A DNA stretch of 11,523 nt from an uncultured Eubacteriales bacterium (GTDB taxonomy: Bacteria > Bacillota > Clostridia > Christensenellales > Christensenellaceae), in assembly GCA_905193725.1 (NCBI GenBank), contig CAJJPW010000047.1, forward strand, positions 1 through 11,523, in the 5' to 3' direction. Position 1 is the stretch's first letter. Each line of letters opens with the position of its first letter. The position numbers and the translations under genes are program-made. Positions 1 through 6,107 of this stretch are shown one piece after another. A model generated the notes under the pieces. That model saw only the letters and a list, made by a program, of their open reading frames with translations, was not told where the DNA came from and did not search any database.

Positions 1-80
1 CTGAAGTGGACGAAAAAAAATGTATTGTATGTGGCCAGTGCATGAAGTTTTGCCCCAAGGGCGCTTTTGAAAAAATATAA
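1..80 (+). CDS. C-terminal fragment of a 4Fe-4S ferredoxin-domain protein
   Basis: The third plus-strand frame is open from the window edge and ends at TAA (78-80). The 25 residues contain the motif C-x2-C-x2-C-x3-C-P (CIVCGQCMKFCP), which binds one [4Fe-4S] cluster, and the tail then stops eight residues after the last cysteine. This is the usual C-terminal cluster of bacterial ferredoxins and of electron-transfer subunits such as 2-oxoacid:ferredoxin oxidoreductases. The rest of the protein lies outside the window, so free ferredoxin and larger enzyme cannot be told apart. It is the last recognisable plus-strand gene before the decayed mobile region and probably marks the host-side boundary. 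Confidence 0.75.
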   Translation, partial: EVDEKKCIVCGQCMKFCPKGAFEKI

Positions 81-92
81 ACTTCGAGATGA

Positions 93-117
93 GGGGCGTA
101 TCTTTGAAATGCGTCCC
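93..117 (+). terminator. weak hairpin after the ferredoxin gene
   Basis: GGGGCGTAT (93-101) can pair with ATGCGTCCC (109-117) over nine positions if two G-U pairs are allowed, with a seven-base loop, 12 bases after the stop codon. The following bases are pyrimidine-rich but lack a clean T run. It is at best a weak intrinsic terminator. Confidence 0.35.
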
Positions 118-149
118 TTCGCTATCTCCTTTACAGTATCTTAAAGCAT

Positions 150-516
150 TTAAGCGCAATCTAAACTTAATTCCGCCTGTTTTCCTGTCCAACAGTCGTT
201 CTTTTCATCATGCTCGCCATTCCTTCTCGATGTGCTCCGCGCCATTTTTTCATAAACCTCGGATATCTCTATCCCAACCTCCCGATAGCCTTCCAGCAGC
301 GCTGCCCGAACCGTCGTCACTCCTTTCCCCTGCAAATAGATTCAGAATATATCCCCACGGTCCCGTAATTTTTACAATATCCTGCATGAGTTGTAGCGGT
401 TTCTCTGTCAAATTGATTCCCTTTTGTTGGTTGCCAAGTTTGAACGCGCCAGGCAGATGTGATATAGGGCGGTTAACCGGCATATCGCTGTTGCTACCCC
501 ATACAATATGTTCTGA
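150..516 (-). pseudogene. relic of a mobile-element DNA (N4/N6) methyltransferase, frameshifted
   Basis: Reading down from 516, the frame shows EHIVWGSNSDMPVNRP, then LTEKPLQLMQDIVKI, then ILNLFAG. These are the end of the catalytic domain of N4/N6 DNA methyltransferases of the kind carried by Firmicutes conjugative elements and phages (the TEKP motif, then the SAM-binding DPFxGxGTT-like motif). At NLFAG the frame breaks: an extra base in the C4 tract at 327-330 (G4 on the coding strand) moves the remainder, KGVTTVRAALLEGYREVGIE, into the next frame, which closes at 150. The N-terminal half, with the catalytic (S/D/N)PPY motif, is missing; upstream sequence passes directly into a different gene relic. 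The family is clear and the gene is dead. Confidence 0.8.
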
Positions 517-1020
517 TTTTCCTTTCGATTTTCTTTTTGTTCTCTATCTGGCCGGAGCCTGCCGCTGTTTCTTTTCTAATGCTTCCTTATTTTCCTTTAA
601 TTTCTACTCTACCGAGGGACGGTCATTCGTCATCTTCGTTTTCTCGTTCCATGTAGAGGAGCTGTCCCTGGTAGCGCGCGAGTCGAGTTCCGACCGAAAT
701 GCGTTTTTGGGTTCACGCTCTTTTCCCTGGCTTTTCTTCTCTGTCATATTTTCCTGTTCTGTGGCAAAATGGATTTGTTCAAATATCGCGTTTGCCCGCT
801 CGATTTCCGTTACAGGAAGAATAAGGTCTATAACAGCTTTCCTGCTATTTTTATCCTGTACGGCTGAGTAGAGTACTCCCATCTTTCGAGTTCGGCGCCT
901 AAACTGCTGGAACTGTTCGTGCCTCTTAAGTTCCATTATATTGATTTTTACTAGGAGATCCACGGTAAAAGCCTTTTCTATATTCCGTAGAAAAGCATCA
1001 AAAATGACATTGTTTACCAG
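517..1020 (-). pseudogene. relic of a PcfB-like (DUF3801) conjugation protein
   Basis: The minus frame is open from 1020 to 607. It contains ELKRHEQFQQFRRRTRKMGV, LYSAVQDKNSRKAVIDLILP and VTEIERANAIFEQIHFATEQ, followed by a charged, low-complexity tail. This matches the core of PcfB/DUF3801 proteins encoded just upstream of the VirD4 coupling protein in Clostridia conjugative elements ('YGVLY..v+Dk', then 'aedi.riNrIfE'). The charged tail runs through in-frame TAG stops at 604-606 (after PSVE) and 544-546 (after QAPAR), then runs directly into methyltransferase sequence. The upstream part beyond 1020 is closed by a stop, so the N-terminus is missing or altered. The family call is from memory of motif patterns and is moderately sure; that the gene is broken is directly visible. 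Confidence 0.55.
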
Positions 1021-1056
1021 TTACCGGGATGGATATTTCTCTTCCGGCATATAAAT

Positions 1057-1345
1057 ATCGCAATCCTCATAAGTGAGTTGCGATGTTCGTTCGGGCCGTT
1101 GCTCAGAGACATTTCTCCTCGTTTTACCTCTCTGAGCAGGTTTCTATCCTTCGCCCTACTCTACCTCTCTTGCGATATTCCCTCGGGCTGCCCGGCGACT
1201 CTCATTGCTTCACACCGGCACCAGCTTTACTACAGGCGCAAAGGAGTATCTCCCAAGGTACAACAACCTTAGGCAAGTACACCGCATATAAATGGCAGTG
1301 GGTGCAGCGTCACGCTGCCCTCCGGTTCTCGTCCATCTGGAGTAG
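1057..1345. other. GC-rich gene-free stretch with several stem-loops
   Basis: I see no convincing protein gene here: the open frames carry no recognisable motif and no ribosome-binding site. The stretch is visibly richer in G+C than the AT-rich gene to its right. It holds several perfect short inverted repeats: 1057-1063 with 1078-1084 (nested CTCAT/GTGAG pairing between them), TCAGAGA with TCTCTGA (1104-1110 and 1127-1133), CGGGCTGCCCG near 1183, and GCAGCGTCACGCTGC near 1303. The minus strand also ends in a short frame, YEDCDIYMPEEKYPSR, closing just before the PcfB relic. It could be a piece of a structured RNA (group II intron-like), or rearranged element DNA; I could not identify it. Confidence 0.35.
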
Positions 1346-1350
1346 TACAC

Positions 1351-1387
1351 AAAAATAAAGACAGCCTCATTGGCTGTCTTTATTTTT
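1351..1387. terminator. strong bidirectional intrinsic terminator
   Basis: A 16-bp perfect inverted repeat (1351-1366 with 1372-1387) surrounds a five-base loop. The core GACAGCC/GGCTGTC is flanked by an A-rich arm and a T-rich arm, so it serves as an intrinsic terminator in either direction. On the minus strand it lies about 170 bases after the DUF4062 gene stop and is the likely end of that transcript. Confidence 0.85.
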
Positions 1388-1413
1388 GGAATTTCCTACT
1401 AAAAATGATCTGG

Positions 1414-1465
1414 CATAATGGTCAACGTTCCCACCAAAAGTTGGTAACGCCACACAGGCATTATG
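1414..1465 (-). other. nested stem-loop in the 3' region of the DUF4062 gene
   Basis: In the gene-free 1388-1554 stretch there is a three-tier inverted repeat: CATAATG (1414-1420) with CATTATG (1459-1465), then CGTT with AACG, then ACCAA with TTGGT around an AAG loop. It lies between the DUF4062 stop and the 1351-1387 terminator, so on the minus strand it would sit in the 3' untranslated RNA or in a separate small RNA ending at that terminator. A short minus ORF crossing it (PVWRYQLLVGTLTIMPDHF) has no ribosome-binding site. Function unknown. Confidence 0.35.
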
Positions 1466-1554
1466 AAAGCGTTTGCAAAGGAACAGCCGAAGTAAGCGTG
1501 ATTTTTTGCGAAAAAGGATGAGCAGACTCCGACGTAGATGCACCTAATAAGCTT

Positions 1555-4236
1555 TTATTTGCAATTAACCCTAATTGCAAAATTTGCATCGTTTCTCAAG
1601 ATACTCTGTAATTCATTAAGAATTTCAGAATCTTGTATCTTACCATTGTTACAGAGATTCATGATATAACTTCTTACATAATGTGAAGGATCAATAGCTG
1701 CTTCACATAATTTTCGTCCAACTAAATTCTGATACTTTGTTTCAAGTAGCAAAACTAAACAACTACACGCTCGTTGCCTTACTATAAAATTCTCATCCTC
1801 TAAACATTGCATAACTAAGGATATGATAGTAGTATCTATTTGTTCATTGGAAAGATTTTGAATGATAAATTGTTCAATGCATTCCGCAAGGGCAATTCTT
1901 TCACTAGTTTCTCTCTTAGCATATCCAAAGCACCAAGTCAAAAGTTCTTCTTTATCAGCCACGCCAGAAATAATTTTAACCATAAGTACCCTACATTCAA
2001 AAGCACCTTTCGATTCGCTAAAAATAGTTCTTACCTTCGATGTCTCGATTGCTATAATTGCATTCATAAGTTCTTCCGGCATTTGCGCTCTTAATTCTGG
2101 GATAAACGCTAAAATGTCACAAAGACAATCAAGACAATCACTTTTAACTTTTGCAACAACCTGACTCTTTAAGACCTCAATACAAAGTTTGAAGAAATTC
2201 TGCAAAATTATCTCGTTCATTGTTAGATCGTGATGCTCTCGGAATATCTTTTTGATCATCGCGTAGGGTTGTTCTAGGAATTCAGTATATGTGTCTGACC
2301 CGCAATTAGCTTTAAATTGTGTACGAGCATTTTCAATCTCCGCTGTTAAGACATCGATCCATTTCCCATTTCCCATATTAACATCATATAAAATCTTTTC
2401 GATTCCAGAAAGTCCATTTTCTGGTAATTTAGATAGAACAGAATATATTTTGGGGTTTTGTTTTACAAGCGCCGCAATAATCTGTGGAGTTCCACCATTT
2501 TTTATAATAAAAGGAATCCTTTTTTTTAACGCATTACAAAGTGTTTTTTGTATTCTTACATTTACATTATCGAGCTTTATTTGTAAAAGAATATGTGCAA
2601 TCTTATCTCCAAGTTGAAAACGCTGTTCCTCGATTATGCCGACAATCATGCGAATTACTTGTTCACAATTGAGCCGACACATATTTTGGTTGATACACTC
2701 AAAAAAGTCTTCCGAATCCCCCCAATATATTGTTGGTGCAAGTGTATCCAAAAATTGTTCTGCATTATGAAACCTTGAATCAGTCAGATATAAACCAAGT
2801 TTTGTGATAACTGCTTGCTTTATGTGTGCTTTATTCGATTCTGGAGCATAATCAGTAATATCCCAAATAGCATCGGCATTAGCAACAATTTCTGTGTATG
2901 CGTCATCCCATCCATGGTCTATTATCTTTTTAAATTGTTTAGTATTTCCGCACAAAACTAAGAGTTTTATACAATTCAACAAGAATGGACGTTTTCTTGT
3001 GAGTTCATTATATTTATAAAAGACTTCTGCTAATATTTCTCGTGTAATTACCATATGGGTATAGGAACCATACAACATCGCTGAAAAAAAATAATTCTCC
3101 ACATGATTAATAATCGTACAAAGGTTGTTTCCCATTATTATCGCATTCGGTGATGCTGTTTGGTATTTTAATTCTTCTTTTATTAAATCGTTATATACTT
3201 CTGTAAGATACCGATCCGAAACAGGCAAATATACGATAGTTTCAGAAGCTTGTAGTTCTTTTTGAATGTCGCTTCCAATGGTCCACTTCCGCTTTTTTCT
3301 GGAGACCTCATTTTCTATATTTCGGCAATCTATGAGAATATTATTAATAATCCACTGAGGCAGTTCTGTGCCTTTTGCCAGAGTCAATGCCTCCTTCTCT
3401 GCAGCCAATGCGCCTTCTAAGTCTCCTGACAATTCACACCGAATCGCATTCCAGCGTTTAATAAACCAATCAGTAGTTCTGTATAATCCCTTAACATTAT
3501 CCGCAAGACTCAAAATTTCCGAATTACATTCCAATGGAATCCCGGTGACTAACCAATTTAGGGCATTTACTCCCAACTTATGCATCGGTGATTCAGAGAT
3601 ATTCTGTTTATCAATATTCGCATCAATTCCCAACAAAGAAAAAATATGATCGTAACTGCTACTAAATAAAGAGAGAGCTGTTTTGGTTGGTGTTCCGTGT
3701 TTCAAGATTGCTGATGCCGATTCGACTCCTAATACATCCAACTCTGTAGTATCTTTACCTTTTGTAAAATGATCAACTTGGTAATATCGAATTACATTTT
3801 CTATAATATCATCCCGAATAATTTCTTCGATATTTTCAATAGAATCAATATTTCGATATGTACAGTAGTCTGTTTCCTGAAGTTCTTTTCGTAATCGTGC
3901 AACATCCAAAGAAGGCATTTCATCTTTTAAAAAATATACTAGCAAAGGTTTCTTGTATTTTTTTGCTACTGTAAACTCAATAGATGTACCAGATCGTAAT
4001 TCTCCCTTAATTAGTATGACAATAATATCGGATTGTAATACTTGATATTCAAAAAGCTGTGTAGAGGGAGTTTCCGATGCCACATCTTCAATTATGAATG
4101 GAACAATATATGGGCACTCATCAAGGTATCCCTTAATTTTCTGACGGACATCACTCCATTTTATATTGCCTTCATCTCGTTGAGCAGAACTAATAAATAC
4201 ATTTAATCTTATTGTTGGACTAAAAAGGCACTGCAT
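1555..4236 (-). CDS. DUF4062/TIR-like domain protein with HEAT-like helical repeats; candidate defence protein
   Basis: 893 residues from an ATG preceded by a strong AGGAGGT. Residues about 10-105 form an alternating strand/helix domain: LNVFISS (11-17), a central IIEDVASE (48-55), SDIIVILIKG (69-78), GTSIEFTVAKKYKKP (83-97) and LLVYFL (98-103). This order (VFISS..., sDi.vlliG, S.tE...A...kPvlvf) is that of DUF4062, a TIR-like domain found at the N-terminus of conflict and NLR-like proteins; E87 sits where TIR-type domains carry their key glutamate. The remainder, about 160-893, is predicted almost wholly helical and ends in HEAT-like units (DENFIVRQRACSCLVLLLE, DPSHYVRSYIMNL, DANFAIRV). I found no Walker A motif, no membrane segment and no signal peptide, so it is probably cytosolic with an N-terminal effector and a long sensor solenoid. 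It stands alone between mobile-element relics and is markedly AT-rich, which suggests horizontal acquisition. The anti-phage role is inference. Confidence 0.85.
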   Translation of the reverse strand: MQCLFSPTIRLNVFISSAQRDEGNIKWSDVRQKIKGYLDECPYIVPFIIEDVASETPSTQLFEYQVLQSDIIVILIKGELRSGTSIEFTVAKKYKKPLLVYFLKDEMPSLDVARLRKELQETDYCTYRNIDSIENIEEIIRDDIIENVIRYYQVDHFTKGKDTTELDVLGVESASAILKHGTPTKTALSLFSSSYDHIFSLLGIDANIDKQNISESPMHKLGVNALNWLVTGIPLECNSEILSLADNVKGLYRTTDWFIKRWNAIRCELSGDLEGALAAEKEALTLAKGTELPQWIINNILIDCRNIENEVSRKKRKWTIGSDIQKELQASETIVYLPVSDRYLTEVYNDLIKEELKYQTASPNAIIMGNNLCTIINHVENYFFSAMLYGSYTHMVITREILAEVFYKYNELTRKRPFLLNCIKLLVLCGNTKQFKKIIDHGWDDAYTEIVANADAIWDITDYAPESNKAHIKQAVITKLGLYLTDSRFHNAEQFLDTLAPTIYWGDSEDFFECINQNMCRLNCEQVIRMIVGIIEEQRFQLGDKIAHILLQIKLDNVNVRIQKTLCNALKKRIPFIIKNGGTPQIIAALVKQNPKIYSVLSKLPENGLSGIEKILYDVNMGNGKWIDVLTAEIENARTQFKANCGSDTYTEFLEQPYAMIKKIFREHHDLTMNEIILQNFFKLCIEVLKSQVVAKVKSDCLDCLCDILAFIPELRAQMPEELMNAIIAIETSKVRTIFSESKGAFECRVLMVKIISGVADKEELLTWCFGYAKRETSERIALAECIEQFIIQNLSNEQIDTTIISLVMQCLEDENFIVRQRACSCLVLLLETKYQNLVGRKLCEAAIDPSHYVRSYIMNLCNNGKIQDSEILNELQSILRNDANFAIRVNCK
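1558..1581. repeat. 10-bp palindrome over the stop of the DUF4062 gene
   Basis: TTTGCAATTA (1558-1567) and TAATTGCAAA (1572-1581) are perfect inverted repeats with a four-base loop. They cover the last codons of the gene (VNCK) just before its TAA. There is no T run after it in either direction, so it is not a standard terminator; it may protect the 3' end or may be chance in AT-rich DNA. Confidence 0.5.
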
Positions 4237-4241
4237 TATTA

Positions 4242-4249
4242 TACCTCCT
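4242..4249 (-). promoter_or_regulatory. ribosome-binding site of the DUF4062 gene
   Basis: AGGAGGTA on the minus strand, with AGGAGGT ending six bases before the ATG at 4236-4234. It is a near-perfect Shine-Dalgarno sequence and fixes the start. Upstream, ATAATC (4287-4282) could be a -10 box, but no convincing -35 box accompanies it. Confidence 0.8.
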
Positions 4250-4254
4250 ATGGG

Positions 4255-4282
4255 TTAATTAATATCGATATCCAAGCTTAAG
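4255..4282. repeat. dense cluster of short palindromes upstream of the DUF4062 gene
   Basis: Twenty-eight bases hold TTAATTAA, ATCGAT (inside ATATCGATAT), GATATC, AAGCTT and CTTAAG, partly overlapping. They lie in the leader between the putative promoter region and the ribosome-binding site. The cluster could be an operator or chance palindromy in AT-rich DNA. Confidence 0.4.
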
Positions 4283-4370
4283 ATTATTCCATTAGGCTTC
4301 TCTACAAGAAAATTTTATGTCCAACAAGATTACAACAAAGAAATTTCGTCTGTTGCTCAGCGTTACTTAG

Positions 4371-4587
4371 CTATCGAGCTACTGTTGACATAACTTCATG
4401 TATTTTTCTCGTTACTATTTTAATGCCTTCTATTGCTGGATGCTTGCGACTTAATTTTTCCACCATATATATACAAATACAAAATCAAATATAATATATC
4501 ATAAATTGGTCGATTCAGCAATTTTGGAAAATATTCTGTACTCCAATTACTCAGTAATAAACCTTTTATTCCAAACCAATCTTGCAT
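4371..4587 (-). pseudogene. small ORF of unknown function, apparently broken at a TA repeat
   Basis: An ATG (4587-4585), 20 bases after the recombinase stop, opens a frame giving MQDWFGIKGLLLSNWSTEY, PKLLNRPIYD and a hydrophobic LYLILYLYIY run. At the (TA)n tract (4465-4473) the frame continues into a tail that ends soon after, while the next frame gives MVEKLSRKHPAIEGIKIVTR and closes with VMSTVAR at 4371. Restoring one TA unit joins the two into one 72-residue protein. No ribosome-binding site precedes the ATG and I do not recognise the product. It could be the end of a host gene split by the element, a small cargo gene, or chance. This is the only candidate in the 370-base gap between its neighbours. 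Confidence 0.3.
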
Positions 4588-4607
4588 TTTTATCAAGTTA
4601 TCGCATA

Positions 4608-5345
4608 TTATCTTTCTAACAGCGTAATCTCCGTTTCGTAACCACCCTTGACCCTCACATACAATCTATCCTTTGATTTTACGATAATCTGTTCAATCAC
4701 TTCTTTTACTAATTTGTCGTTGTACTGTATACTGCCGAAATCCGCATTCTGTATATATTTCCTGACTCCCTGCAGATATGCATTCTCCTGCTCCATCGTT
4801 GCTCGCTGTATACCCAGTTGATCCAGTTCCCTTTTTACTCTGTCGTATTCGTCGCTTAATTGTTCTATCAATTTTTCGGATATAATGTCGGCGCTTAAAA
4901 GCTTCTGTATTTTCTGATTCGTCTCTTCCAGTTTTATCTGCAATTCCTTTTTTCTTGCACTCCCCGTTTCCTCTTCTATGACCTCTACTGCATATCCTTC
5001 AAGTTTTTTGGCTAACTCTGCTTTTTCACTTGCTAGGCTAGCGATAAATTGCGTCAGCGTTTTTTGCAGTGCCGGTTCTGAAATCGTATGCGAGTGCCGA
5101 CAAAACCGATTCCCGTTATCTAGCCTATTGGTACATCGCCAAACGACCTTTTTTCCACTTCTCCGATACCACGTTACTCTGCGATAGTGATACCCGCATT
5201 CTCCGCACAACAAGAGCCCCGTAAGCCCATACTTAGGAGCAAACCTTCCTGTATTGGTTTTTGTTTTTCCAGTCACGGGCGCCAGGCTCTTTCGCCTTGC
5301 TCTCTCAAACTGTACTCTTTTGAACATTTCCTTTGACTCAAATCA
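4608..5345 (-). pseudogene. C-terminal fragment of a large serine recombinase
   Basis: From the ATG at 5327, 239 residues remain. They start with MFKRVQFERARRKS, the helix before the zinc ribbon, then a zinc ribbon with CGEC (41-44), C65 and C76, then a long coiled-coil-like region (about 85-195), then a basic tail. This is the usual order in the C-terminal half of large serine recombinases (about 500-550 residues) of Clostridia conjugative transposons. The catalytic resolvase domain and most of the recombinase domain are missing: upstream of FESKEMFKRVQ the frame meets TGA and recognisable sequence stops at about 5345. The remnant cannot catalyse recombination. Such genes normally sit at an element's end, so 4608 and the adjacent sequence probably lie close to a former attachment site. 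Confidence 0.85.
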
Positions 5346-5394
5346 GAGGTCAAGGATATTGGGCTATGGCTGTTTGCCATGCTTTTAGAGACAT

Positions 5395-5434
5395 AAAAAA
5401 AGTCCTTTCTCGGCTGACGGAAGCCAGAAAAGAC
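5395..5434 (-). terminator. intrinsic terminator of the signal-peptidase operon
   Basis: On the minus strand a stem pairs 5434-5432 with 5404-5402, AGAAA with TTTCT and GGCT with AGCC around a six-base loop, with one mismatch and one bulge. A run of seven T's follows (A's at 5395-5401 on the plus strand). It lies about 190 bases after the signal peptidase stop, beyond the long inverted repeat, and would end the ABC operon transcript or a small RNA from 5537. Confidence 0.75.
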
Positions 5435-5442
5435 GAGAAAAA

Positions 5443-5537
5443 GAGCCGCATGACTGTGGGACTATTTCCTGTGCCAAGGACCCCCAGATAACTCATCTGG
5501 TATCATTACGGCACAGAAGTCTCACAGTCAGCGGCTC
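5443..5537 (-). ncRNA. three-tier 95-nt hairpin, possible structured RNA
   Basis: Nested inverted repeats: 5443-5463 with 5518-5537 (20 pairs, one bulge at 5450 and one mismatched pair at 5459/5522), then CTGTGCC (5469-5475) with GGCACAG (5510-5516), then CCAGAT (5484-5489) with ATCTGG (5495-5500) around a five-base loop. Nine bases later on the minus strand comes a proper terminator stem, so the pair resembles a structured small RNA or a stable 3' end of the operon. The pair 5459/5522 is G-U if read from the plus strand and C-A from the minus, so strand is not settled by pairing. I do not recognise a known RNA class. It also lies immediately beside the recombinase truncation point. Confidence 0.45.
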
Positions 5538-5574
5538 CGAGCATCATTCATTTGTTGTTCAATTGTATCGTTTC

Positions 5575-5591
5575 GAATCCTTTAAGGATTC
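5575..5591. repeat. short palindrome between operon end and structured region
   Basis: GAATCC (5575-5580) and GGATTC (5586-5591) form a perfect six-base inverted repeat with loop TTTAA, in the AT-rich gap after the signal peptidase gene. No T run follows, so it is not a terminator by itself. Confidence 0.3.
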
Positions 5592-5625
5592 AAATTATCA
5601 TAATTTTTAGATCACAAGCATCTCA

Positions 5626-6107
5626 TCATGCCATCCCTTTTATTTTGTCGAACGGATAAATAACGGCAAAAACATGGCCTACTACACGACTCATTGGACT
5701 CGGGTCAACCATATCGTCTCGGCTATCCGTCGAATTATTTCTGTTATCTCCCATCACAAATACTGTATTCTTCGGTACTGTCACTATTTTCATATCTCGA
5801 AATGTCTCTTCATATAAATAAGGTTCCTGTATCGCTTGTCCATTACGAAATACTTGATTATCCTGTATCTCTAGAATGTCTCCTTCCATTCCCAAAACAC
5901 GCTTTGCACACTGCATTCCATCCGGATAAGAAACGATCACTACATCTCCATAGGATATTCCGCCCGTAGATTTTGATATTTTCTCCGCTAATACCAGTTC
6001 TCCGTCTTCCAACGTGGGGAGCATGGACTCTCCACTTATCCAGATCCAATCCAAAACAAATAACCGTATTCCTTTTTATCACTGCTCTTTTTTGATTGCT
6101 CTTTCAT
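5626..6107 (-). pseudogene. type I signal peptidase (S26) with a broken N-terminus
   Basis: The downstream frame carries all type I signal peptidase motifs: SGESMLPT with the catalytic Ser (S10 counting from the TTG at 6054), AKRVLGMEGD with the general-base Lys (K51), and GDNRNNSTDSR (102-112). The natural start is the ATG at 6107, overlapping the upstream permease stop as ATGA; it gives MKEQSKKSSDKKEYGYLFW and then runs into a stop in that frame. One missing base in the A4 run at 6053-6056 would join the two frames into 160 residues. Even so, the membrane anchor that normally precedes SGxSM is absent. So either the gene has lost its anchor and frame, or a TTG-started soluble fragment is made. 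As the last gene of the operon, it may once have processed the secreted protein or an exported peptide. Confidence 0.75.

Noticed and set aside
89..871. 260-codon plus-strand open frame
   Set aside because: It lies antisense to the methyltransferase and PcfB relics, is Ser/Phe/Pro-rich as antisense frames often are, and shows no motif.
1020..1350. Complete group II intron
   Set aside because: No recognisable domain V (GAGC...GAAA...GTTC) and no reverse transcriptase frame; only an unidentified fragment remains possible.
1555..4236. NTPase (STAND/NACHT) domain within the 893-residue protein
   Set aside because: No GxxxxGK[ST] motif or Walker B-like DD/DE pair in suitable spacing was found in the middle region.
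5366..5491. 41-codon basic plus-strand ORF (MAVCHAFRDIKKVLSRLTEA...)
   Set aside because: It overlaps the terminator and half of the long inverted repeat, which explain the sequence better, and it has only a poor ribosome-binding site. A real small peptide is not fully excluded.
5443..5537. Retron msr-msd or known riboswitch
   Set aside because: No reverse transcriptase lies nearby, and none of the conserved cores of common riboswitches that I know is visible; it also lies downstream, not upstream, of the operon.
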